Shown one piece after another: positions 1 through 4,844 of a stretch of DNA of 14,958 nt. The position numbers and the translations under genes are program-made. The notes under the pieces are model-generated. The model was not told where the DNA came from, did not search any database, and saw nothing but the letters and a program-made list of their open reading frames with translations. Origin of the DNA: Clostridia bacterium (GTDB taxonomy: Bacteria > Bacillota_A > Clostridia > Oscillospirales > UBA929); NCBI GenBank assembly GCA_026001245.1, contig BNZR01000035.1:1-14958 (forward strand), written 5' to 3'. The number at the start of each line of letters is the position of its first letter. The first letter of the stretch is position 1.

Positions 1-97
1 CGATTCCTACTAGGGAAAAACACATTGCGAAGACGATTGCCATTGCGATGAACCTTTTGACCTGTGTCGCGTGGACGTTGCCGTTCTTGCTTTTCAT
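1..97 (-). CDS. Secreted protein, N-terminal fragment (partial at window edge)
   Basis: Only the first 32 codons are in the window. The reading starts at an ATG (97-95) with a good SD (AGGAG-like, about 107-113). The visible peptide has a basic N-terminus with lysines and an arginine, followed by a hydrophobic run (FIAMAIVFAMCFSLVG). That is the pattern of a Sec signal peptide or signal anchor. The mature part lies beyond base 1, so function cannot be given. A gap of about 170 bp separates it from the permease gene on the same strand, and that gap holds a weak promoter and a small palindrome, so it probably has its own promoter. A secreted protein is well supported; its identity is unknown. 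Confidence 0.6.
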   Translation of the reverse strand, partial: MKSKNGNVHATQVKRFIAMAIVFAMCFSLVGI

Positions 98-138
98 TTC
101 TGAATCTCTCCTCTTTGTTTTTATTTTTTTGGTGTGCT

Positions 139-166
139 ACTATATACTCCGTTTATCTAGGGCAAA
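139..166 (-). promoter_or_regulatory. Weak candidate sigma-A promoter for the edge gene
   Basis: Reading leftward, TTTGCC (166-161) and TATAGT (144-139) are separated by 16 nt. The -10 is close to consensus and the -35 is poor. The expected transcript start near 131 would give a leader of about 34 nt that includes the SD. The -35 overlaps the palindrome at 158-172. Confidence 0.35.
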
Positions 167-172
167 TCCCTA
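158..172. repeat. Small perfect palindrome, TAGGG-N5-CCCTA
   Basis: The arms are 5 bp with a 5-nt centre (CAAAT). It overlaps the candidate -35 of the edge gene, so it could be an operator. It is short enough to occur by chance. Confidence 0.35.
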
Positions 173-233
173 CAGGATTTTCAAAAATATTTTTTATTTT
201 TTTCGCCGACCCGCCGCCGCCATGCTCCCACAC

Positions 234-262
234 TTGACAATCTCGCGCCTTTACGCTATAAT
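234..262 (+). promoter_or_regulatory. Perfect consensus sigma-A promoter, antisense to the ytvI-like gene
   Basis: TTGACA (234-239), a spacer of exactly 17 nt, then TATAAT (257-262). Expected transcription starts near 269, inside the stop codon of the gene on the opposite strand (268-270). No forward gene starts nearby. The next forward gene is the uracil-DNA glycosylase at 1314, so the RNA would be either antisense to the permease or a leader of about 1 kb for the glycosylase. Confidence 0.65.
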
Positions 263-267
263 TAACC

Positions 268-1269
268 CTACCGCCACAGCTTAAGATAGCCCCAGCGGTT
301 TAGCTGTACCAATAATATCGCGGCGAACGGACATAGTATCATGCCCGCCACGCCGAACAGCTGGAACCCCGCGTACATCGCCAGCAACGACACCAGCGGG
401 TGCAGTCCCAGCCGGTCGCCGATAAGGCGCGGCTCGGCTATACCGCGTGTTATCATCAATATAGCCCACAATATCAACAGCCCGATACCAAGCCCCATGT
501 CGCCCATAAGCATGGCCACTATCGCCCAGGGCGCGAGGATCAGCCCGCTACCCAGCACCGGCAGCGCGTCCACCACCGCGATAATCGCCGCCATCATAAA
601 CGCGTATTCTACACGCAGTATAAGTAATCCAATTAAGGTCTGCGCGGCGGTGATCAGCGCCAGCGTCCCCTGCGCCGCAAGCCATTGCCCCAGCGTAGAC
701 CCCAAGCTTTTAAAGCTTTTTGACGTGCGCTCGCGCCACCTGTCCGGGATTTGCCGCATGATAAAGCCCGCGACTTTGGGATAATCCGCCGACACGAAGT
801 ACAGGCTTAACGCCAAGGCCAGCGCGAACAGTATCGCGTTGGGGAAGAACGCCGCAAGCCACGCCACGCAGTCGCCAATCCACTTGTAAAGCTCATTCGG
901 CACAGATATGCCCTCGCGCAACAACTTGTCCATGCTTGACCGCAACAGCTCCTGCGTCTCTATCGGTGCGGCGGCCACTATGGCCTCCAGCTTCCAGCTT
1001 AGATTCTGCGAAAGCTCCGGCAACTTAGTCATAAATTCAGGCAACTGACGCAGCAACCGCCCCGCCTCGTATAATGTGCGGGATACCGCAAGCCACAGCA
1101 AGCCCGTCGCGCCCCCCGTGATAACCAGCGTGACTATAAGCGCGGCGATACCACGCGGGATTTTCAGGCGTTTCACGGCCAGACGCACCAGCGGCTCGAC
1201 CAGCTTGGCCAACAACAGGCCTATCAAGAACGGAAGCATGGCGTAGAAGACCATCTGCACAACGCGCAT
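268..1269 (-). CDS. ytvI: AI-2E family transporter, YtvI-like sporulation membrane protein
   Basis: This is a 333-residue polytopic membrane protein. It has an N-terminal hydrophobic segment ([17 protein letters not shown]), a second one ending before LAVSRTLY, a soluble amphipathic stretch at about residues 66-140, then five or six C-terminal membrane segments. Family marks are DALPVLGSG (about 235-242) and [19 protein letters not shown] (about 279-297), which match the AI-2E/YtvI family; full length is usual. YtvI proteins are linked to sporulation; the transported substrate is not established. Start choice: GTG 1281 and ATG 1278 have no SD, whereas ATG 1269 has GGGTG (1283-1279) 9 nt upstream, and a TATAAT (1295-1290) would start transcription near 1283. 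Any of the three starts is possible. The specific YtvI name is less certain than the family. Confidence 0.85.
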   Translation of the reverse strand: MRVVQMVFYAMLPFLIGLLLAKLVEPLVRLAVKRLKIPRGIAALIVTLVITGGATGLLWLAVSRTLYEAGRLLRQLPEFMTKLPELSQNLSWKLEAIVAAAPIETQELLRSSMDKLLREGISVPNELYKWIGDCVAWLAAFFPNAILFALALALSLYFVSADYPKVAGFIMRQIPDRWRERTSKSFKSLGSTLGQWLAAQGTLALITAAQTLIGLLILRVEYAFMMAAIIAVVDALPVLGSGLILAPWAIVAMLMGDMGLGIGLLILWAILMITRGIAEPRLIGDRLGLHPLVSLLAMYAGFQLFGVAGMILCPFAAILLVQLNRWGYLKLWR

Positions 1270-1313
1270 AAACAACATCACCCAATAATATTATACAGGG
1301 CGGGATTGTCGAA

Positions 1314-1871
1314 ATGAAGGACTGGGACGCGCTAGAACAGGAATGTAAGAATTGCAACCGTTGCGCACTGTGCGAGACGCGCACCAACGTAGTATTCGGC
1401 GTGGGCAATCGCGACGCGGACATTATGTTCGTAGGTGAGGGCCCCGGCGAGCAGGAGGACTTAAAGGCCGAGCCTTTTGTCGGCCGCGCCGGGAAATTAC
1501 TGGATCAAATGCTGTTGTCGGTCGGCATGAGCCGCGAGACGGTGTACATCGCCAACATGGTAAAATGCCGCCCGCCGGGCAACCGCGACCCGCTGAATAT
1601 CGAGCAGGACGCGTGTATCGACTACTTGCGCGGACAATTGAAGCTGGTCAAGCCCAAGATAATCGTCTGCCTGGGGCGCGTGGCGGCCTGCCGCCTGATT
1701 CGCCCCGACTACAAGATAACGCAGGATCACGGCCAATTCGAGCTAAAGGGCGGCTATTTGATGACCGCCATCTTCCATCCCGCGTTTTTACTGCGCGACC
1801 CGCGCAACAAGCCGGCGACCTTCGCCGACTTGTGCGCAATCGAGGATAAGCTGAAGACTATGGCAGGATAG
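1314..1871 (+). CDS. Uracil-DNA glycosylase, family 4 (Fe-S type)
   Basis: This 185-residue enzyme removes uracil from DNA as the first step of base-excision repair. The sequence shows the family 4 layout: an N-terminal CNRC pair (C14, C17) that with C85 (KCRPPGNR) and C101 gives four cysteines placed to hold a 4Fe-4S cluster; motif 1 GEGPGEQED (41-49); [10 protein letters not shown] (55-64); and the C-terminal HPAFLLR (155-161) in place of the HPSPLS loop of other UDGs. The length is typical. The ATG at 1314 has only a poor SD and no good promoter directly upstream. It diverges from the permease (44 bp between start codons) and its 3' end overlaps the convergent lipoprotein gene by 14 nt. 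The family is clear; no symbol is given because family 4 genes are named inconsistently. Confidence 0.93.
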   Translation: MKDWDALEQECKNCNRCALCETRTNVVFGVGNRDADIMFVGEGPGEQEDLKAEPFVGRAGKLLDQMLLSVGMSRETVYIANMVKCRPPGNRDPLNIEQDACIDYLRGQLKLVKPKIIVCLGRVAACRLIRPDYKITQDHGQFELKGGYLMTAIFHPAFLLRDPRNKPATFADLCAIEDKLKTMAG

Positions 1872-2127
1872 AACTGCCGGAGCCGTTGTCGCCGGACGGC
1901 ATAATGTCCGAGGGCAAAACGTCGCTGGGCAAAACGTTCGAGGGTTCAATGCTGGGCAGCATGTCCGTGGGAGACATGCTGGGGCTGTTGAATTCGGGGC
2001 TGTTGCTGGGGATTGCGGGGGTGTTGTTGTGGGTCGGCGAGGGCGACGTGCCGCCCGTTCCGCCGCAGGCGGTAAGCGCAAGCGTCAGCACTATCGCGCA
2101 CATAGCTATGGCAATGATGCGTTTCAT
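1858..2127 (-). CDS. Small Pro/Ser-rich lipoprotein, function unknown
   Basis: This 89-residue product starts at ATG 2127-2125, behind a perfect GGAGG (2140-2136) at 8 nt. The N-terminus MKRIIAIAMCAIVLTLALTAC is a lipoprotein signal peptide with lipobox LTAC, so C21 is the predicted lipidated cysteine. The mature 69 residues are low complexity, rich in Ser, Pro, Asn and Thr, with a short degenerate repeat around LPSD/MPSD (for example MLPSIEPSNVLPSDVLPSD). No enzymatic domain is visible. The flexible mature part suggests a cell-surface tether or spacer, which is inference. The first 32 residues of the longest open frame (from 2223) lie upstream of the SD and are unlikely to be translated. It overlaps the 3' end of the glycosylase gene by 14 nt. 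Confidence 0.7.
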   Translation of the reverse strand: MKRIIAIAMCAIVLTLALTACGGTGGTSPSPTHNNTPAIPSNSPEFNSPSMSPTDMLPSIEPSNVLPSDVLPSDIMPSGDNGSGSSILP

Positions 2128-2152
2128 AATTTTAACCTCCAAATGTGGCTGT

Positions 2153-2180
2153 GTTGTAAAATAGCCATACATATTGTTAA
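2153..2180 (-). promoter_or_regulatory. Candidate promoter of the lipoprotein gene
   Basis: Reading leftward, TTAACA (2180-2175, five of six consensus bases), a 16-nt spacer, then TACAAC (2158-2153, four of six). The expected start near 2146 lies just upstream of the SD at 2140-2136. The -35 is inside the palindrome TTGTTAACAA (2174-2183). Confidence 0.4.
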
Positions 2181-2183
2181 CAA
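2174..2183. repeat. Palindrome TTGTTAACAA in the divergent promoter region
   Basis: This perfect 10-bp palindrome overlaps the -35 of the leftward lipoprotein promoter and lies upstream of the rubrerythrin promoter. It could be a shared operator; no known binding consensus is claimed. Confidence 0.35.
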
Positions 2184-2216
2184 ACCGCAAACTTTTCATT
2201 ACAGGCAAATAATGCC

Positions 2217-2245
2217 TTGCCAAAACCGCAACTTTGGGATATAAT
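2217..2245 (+). promoter_or_regulatory. Sigma-A promoter of the rubrerythrin-hicAB operon
   Basis: TTGCCA (2217-2222), a 17-nt spacer, then a perfect TATAAT (2240-2245). The expected start is near 2252, giving a leader of about 27 nt with AGGAG at 2264-2268. The palindrome AGGCA-N5-TGCCT (2203-2217) abuts the -35, and one copy of a direct repeat (ACCGCAA...CTTT, 2225-2235) lies in the spacer, so regulation at this site is likely. Confidence 0.8.
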
Positions 2246-2278
2246 ATAACAATATTAATCTAAAGGAGAGTTTTGATT

Positions 2279-2818
2279 ATGGATTTAAAGGGCAGCCGCA
2301 CAGAGGCTAACCTGCTTTCGGCGTTCGCGGGCGAATCGCAGGCGCGCAACAAATACACCTATTACGCCGCCGCCGCGAAAAAGGGCGGCTACGAGCAAAT
2401 AGCCGCGGTATTCCAAGAAACAGCCGATAACGAGAAGGAACACGCAAAAATCTGGTTCAAGCTGTTGCACGGCGGCACAATCCCCGGCACGGCGGCCAAT
2501 CTTGCCGACGCGGCGGGCGGCGAAAATTACGAGTGGACAGAAATGTACAAGCAGTTCGCCGAGGAGGCAAAGGCCGAGGGCTTCGCGCAAATCGCGTTTC
2601 TGTTTGAAAAGGTCGGCGAAATCGAGCGTCACCACGAGGAACGCTATCGCGCTTTGCTGAAAAACCTAGAGAGCGATATTATCTTCAAGCGCGGCGAGAA
2701 GACCTACTGGATCTGCCGCAACTGCGGCCATATCCACCAGGGAGCCGAAGCCCCGGAGCAATGCCCCGTCTGCGCCCACCCCAAGGCGTACTTCCAAGTG
2801 TACAACGAACAGTTCTAG
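2279..2818 (+). CDS. rbr: Rubrerythrin
   Basis: This 179-residue cytoplasmic peroxidase reduces hydrogen peroxide and protects anaerobes from oxygen. The N-terminal ferritin-like four-helix domain carries the diiron ligands: E19 in [11 protein letters not shown]52 and H55 in the ENEKEH-type motif (NEKEH), glutamates around 95-100, and E116 and H119 in EIERHHE. The C-terminal rubredoxin-like domain has CRNC (146-149) and CPVC (162-165), which bind one iron. The length is standard. The chosen start is ATG 2279, 10 nt after AGGAG; a TTG at 2273 would sit only 4 nt after it. The MDLKGS N-terminus is typical of the family. The stop codon directly abuts the hicA start, so expression of the downstream genes probably depends on this promoter. 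Confidence 0.97.
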   Translation: MDLKGSRTEANLLSAFAGESQARNKYTYYAAAAKKGGYEQIAAVFQETADNEKEHAKIWFKLLHGGTIPGTAANLADAAGGENYEWTEMYKQFAEEAKAEGFAQIAFLFEKVGEIERHHEERYRALLKNLESDIIFKRGEKTYWICRNCGHIHQGAEAPEQCPVCAHPKAYFQVYNEQF

Positions 2819-3004
2819 ATGAAGCGGACGGATATTGACCGTCGCCTTAGAAAAGCGGGCTTCGTTATTTCGTCGGGCGGCAATCACGACATAGCCCGGA
2901 AGCGCGGCGAAAAGGGGCCGATAATATCAATTCCGCGCCACAGAGAAATAAACGAGCTTACCGCGAAAGCGATTCTTAAGGACGCAGGTATTTTAGAGGG
3001 GTGA
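2819..3004 (+). CDS. hicA: HicA-family mRNA interferase toxin
   Basis: This 61-residue protein has the HicA fold signature: KRTDIDRRLRKAGF, then SSGGNHDIA with the catalytic histidine H23, then IPRHREINELTAKAILKDAG. HicA toxins cleave mRNA and are held by HicB. The domain looks complete and the catalytic His is present, so the gene is probably functional. The ATG directly follows the rubrerythrin stop (TAGATG) and has no SD of its own, which points to translation by re-initiation after rubrerythrin. No clear promoter precedes it; the only candidate is a weak TTGCTG-17-TATTAT at 2654-2682 inside rbr. Toxin-before-antitoxin order is normal for hicAB. Confidence 0.92.
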   Translation: MKRTDIDRRLRKAGFVISSGGNHDIARKRGEKGPIISIPRHREINELTAKAILKDAGILEG

Positions 3005-3009
3005 TTGCT

Positions 3010-3330
3010 TTGAAATATGTCTATCCCGCCGTATTCACACCTGTCGGCGAGGGCTATGACGTTCGCGTGCCCGACCTGCCCGGTTGCGGCACCTGCGGGG
3101 ACGACTTAGCCGATGCTATGTTCATGGTGGAGGACGCAATGTCTATGTGGCTTTGGTACACGGAGGAACACGGGGAGCAAATCCCGCCCGCATCGGCCGC
3201 GCCGCGCTGTTTGCCGCCGCAGTTTGTAAACTTGGTTCGTGCGGACACCGACGAGTACCGCCGCCAAGCCGCCAAACGGGCTTTTACCAAAAAGCTGTCG
3301 TTCAAGCTAAGGAAACAGGCTATCGCATGA
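3010..3330 (+). CDS. hicB: HicB-family antitoxin, apparently short at the C-terminus
   Basis: This 106-residue partner of HicA starts with the family's MKYVYPAVFTP and continues with the partial RNase H-like core: GYDVRVPDLPGCGTCGDDLADAMFMVEDAM, then FVNLVRADTDEYRR. The chosen start is TTG 3010, because GAGGGG (2996-3001) lies 8 nt before it and the resulting N-terminus is canonical; a GTG at 3001 overlaps that SD. The antitoxin neutralises the toxin by direct binding. The C-terminus ends shortly after KKLSFKLRKQAIA. Many relatives continue for another 20 or so residues to form a ribbon-helix-helix DNA-binding domain, so this protein may bind toxin but not DNA. It follows hicA closely and its stop overlaps the next start (ATGA). 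Confidence 0.9.
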   Translation: MKYVYPAVFTPVGEGYDVRVPDLPGCGTCGDDLADAMFMVEDAMSMWLWYTEEHGEQIPPASAAPRCLPPQFVNLVRADTDEYRRQAAKRAFTKKLSFKLRKQAIA

Positions 3331-3908
3331 AAGCTCTGTTGGTGGCCGATACCGAAAGCTCCTACATTTGGGATCACTTCGACCGCGATAACTTCGCGGG
3401 CGTTGAGTGCGTTCTGTCTTGCGGCGACCTTTCGGCGTCCTACCTTGAGTTTATTGTAACCATGCTGTGCGTTCCGGTGTTCTACGTCCCCGGCAACCAC
3501 GACAAGCGTTACCTGGAAAAACCGCCCGGCGGCTGTACCTGCCTTGACGGACAGCTGGCTACCTTTAACGGACTGCGCATACTGGGCTTTGGCGGTTGCC
3601 GCGCCCCCCACTCGGATACATTTCAATACACCGAGTGGCAGATGAGCCGCCGCGTTAGCAAAACGCGCTTCAAGCGGCGCAAGGGGTTTGACATTTTGCT
3701 TACCCACGCGCCCGCGCTGGGGCTGGGGGACGGGGACGACCCGTTCCACCAAGGCTTTAAGTGCTTTCGCGGCCTGTTGGATGCCCACAGCCCCCGCTAC
3801 CACATCTACGCGCACCAGCACAAGGAATACGGCTTCGCCCCGCCGCCCGAAACCTATAACGCAACGCGCCTGATCAACGCGGGCGGCCACCGCGTTATTG
3901 AGCTTTGA
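3327..3908 (+). CDS. Calcineurin-like metallophosphoesterase
   Basis: This 193-residue protein has the metallophosphoesterase motifs in order: D8-T-E10 (the first motif, with Glu where many families have DxH), C-G-D34, G56-N-H-D59, H127 (LLTHAPALGLGDGDD) and H163-Q-H165. These residues bind a di-metal centre that hydrolyses phosphomonoesters or phosphodiesters. The substrate cannot be told from sequence. As I recall, short clostridial relatives also have an acidic residue in the first motif, so DTE need not mean loss of activity. The start is ATG 3327, overlapping the hicB stop (ATGA) with a weak AAGGAA upstream; the longer upstream frame lies inside hicB. It is the last gene of the rbr operon, and its end overlaps the convergent membrane-protein gene by 14 nt. 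Confidence 0.88.
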   Translation: MKALLVADTESSYIWDHFDRDNFAGVECVLSCGDLSASYLEFIVTMLCVPVFYVPGNHDKRYLEKPPGGCTCLDGQLATFNGLRILGFGGCRAPHSDTFQYTEWQMSRRVSKTRFKRRKGFDILLTHAPALGLGDGDDPFHQGFKCFRGLLDAHSPRYHIYAHQHKEYGFAPPPETYNATRLINAGGHRVIEL

Positions 3909-4287
3909 TGACTGTGCGAAGCAATATCTCATACAAACACAACAGCGCGAACGCGGCGGCGCATAGTCCCGCCCGGCGGTCGATTTTCCAAAACCGGCGT
4001 GTGTTGATTATCGCCGCAAGTGTTGCGCAAATCAGCAAAGGCATGGCCGCGAAGCCGCTTAAAAGCGCCAGATTATACAGCGCGAACCCCACAACAAGCG
4101 TCCGCGCCGCCCTGTAGCGTGCGGGATTGCCGCTGTCCAGCGTCAAGCCCAACGCGCCGCCCAAGGCCGCGAAGACCAGCGTCCATACAAGCCACATGCC
4201 CCAACCGTGTTCCCCTGCGACCGCCAGCCGCGCAGCAAGCCCCAACGCCACGGGCGCGACTACCAGCATCGCGATTCTACCTTTCAA
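3895..4287 (-). CDS. Small hypothetical membrane protein, about four TM helices
   Basis: This 130-residue hydrophobic protein is not assigned to a family. The membrane segments are roughly AMLVVAPVALGLAARLAVAG, WLVWTLVFAALGGALGLTL, LALLSGFAAMPLLICATLAA and LCAAAFALLCLYEILL, with Arg/Lys-rich loops (NTRRFWKIDRR). The chosen start is TTG 4287-4285, because GAGGTGG lies 5-6 nt upstream; an upstream TTG at 4317 would put that SD inside the gene. It shares a 163-bp divergent region with the XRE regulator, so that regulator could control it. Its 3' end overlaps the metallophosphoesterase gene. It could be a component of a small transporter or simply an orphan membrane protein. Confidence 0.7.
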   Translation of the reverse strand: MKGRIAMLVVAPVALGLAARLAVAGEHGWGMWLVWTLVFAALGGALGLTLDSGNPARYRAARTLVVGFALYNLALLSGFAAMPLLICATLAAIINTRRFWKIDRRAGLCAAAFALLCLYEILLRTVIKAQ

Positions 4288-4378
4288 ATTTACCACCTCT
4301 TGGATAAGCCTATGCAAGGCTTGGGCGGTTTTTGTTATTGAGAGACGTTTTGTGTGACATCCCCAAAGTTTCGCCCAA

Positions 4379-4424
4379 TAACCCTTGACAAATCACGCGA
4401 GACGTGTTAATCTTGTTTGGGTTA
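4379..4424. promoter_or_regulatory. Nested dyad, candidate XRE operator
   Basis: An outer inverted pair, TAACCC (4379-4384) and GGGTTA (4419-4424), encloses an inner pair, CACG-N5-CGTG (4394-4397 and 4403-4406). The centres differ by 1.5 bp. The dyad covers the promoter of the XRE gene, as expected for an autoregulatory operator. It also lies upstream of the divergent membrane-protein gene. Confidence 0.4.
4385..4413 (+). promoter_or_regulatory. Promoter of the XRE-foldase operon
   Basis: A perfect -35 TTGACA (4385-4390) is followed at 17 nt by TAATCT (4408-4413), a weak -10. It lies within the nested dyad. A strong -35 with a weak -10 under an operator fits a regulated promoter. Confidence 0.5.
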
Positions 4425-4450
4425 CTTGAAAGAGGGGTTGGATAAACAAA

Positions 4451-4843
4451 ATGATTGGGAATCGCATCAGGGAATTGCGGCGTGCCGAGTACATGACGCA
4501 GAAGGATTTGTCCGAGATACTGGGCGTGTCGGCCAGCGCGGTGGGCATGTACGAGCAGGACAGGCGCACCCCGGACATCGAAACATTGCAGGTTATCTGC
4601 GAACGCTTTAACGTTCCGGCGGACTTTCTGCTGTTCGGCAAGGGCGGCGAGGACGCGCCCATATCGGTGGACGCGTTTTTAAAGGAATTCCGGGCAAAAA
4701 CAGACAAGCTAAAGGGCTTGCTGTACGACCAATTACCCGACGGGGGCCGCCGTCCGCTCTGCGACGCGGAGGTTGACAAGCTGTACGAGTTTGTCTGCGC
4801 GGGGGCTTCCACAACAAGAAATAAGCTGAGAGGGTTGGATTGA
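4451..4843 (+). CDS. XRE-family (Cro/CI-like) transcriptional regulator
   Basis: This 130-residue protein has an N-terminal helix-turn-helix domain (about residues 4-62): IGNRIRELRRAEYMTQKDLSE, LGVSASAVGMYEQDRRTPD, ETLQVICERFNVPADFLLFG. That is the usual XRE pattern, with the recognition helix at about 27-36. The C-terminal half (about 70-130) is helical and charged, with no recognised ligand domain. The ATG has a GAGGGG 13 nt upstream, longer than usual, but no in-frame start lies nearer. The gene is followed by the foldase gene after one base (TGA-A-ATG), so the two are co-expressed. The dyad over its promoter suggests self-regulation. Confidence 0.92.
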   Translation: MIGNRIRELRRAEYMTQKDLSEILGVSASAVGMYEQDRRTPDIETLQVICERFNVPADFLLFGKGGEDAPISVDAFLKEFRAKTDKLKGLLYDQLPDGGRRPLCDAEVDKLYEFVCAGASTTRNKLRGLD

Positions 4844-4844
4844 A

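Noticed and set aside
48..284. 78-codon forward frame across the left intergenic region
   Set aside because: It runs over the start of the leftward secreted protein, a T-rich gap and a promoter; no SD; composition follows the AT-rich gap.
341..784. 147-codon forward frame downstream of the perfect promoter at 234-262
   Set aside because: Considered because of that promoter, but it is antisense to the permease, has no SD and no recognisable features.
2654..2682. TTGCTG-17-TATTAT inside rbr as a possible hicA promoter
   Set aside because: Spacing is right and the -10 is good, but the -35 matches only three of six bases; too weak to list as a feature.
3054..3932. 292-codon leftward open frame opposite hicB and the metallophosphoesterase
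   Set aside because: It lies wholly antisense to two well-supported genes, has no SD and its composition (Val/Ala/Gly/Arg-rich) is that of a mirrored high-GC frame.
4306..4322. AAGCCT-ATGCA-AGGCTT hairpin before a T-run, as a terminator for the metallophosphoesterase transcript
   Set aside because: The stem is only 6 bp, the T-run is separated by about 7 nt, and it lies beyond the whole opposite gene.
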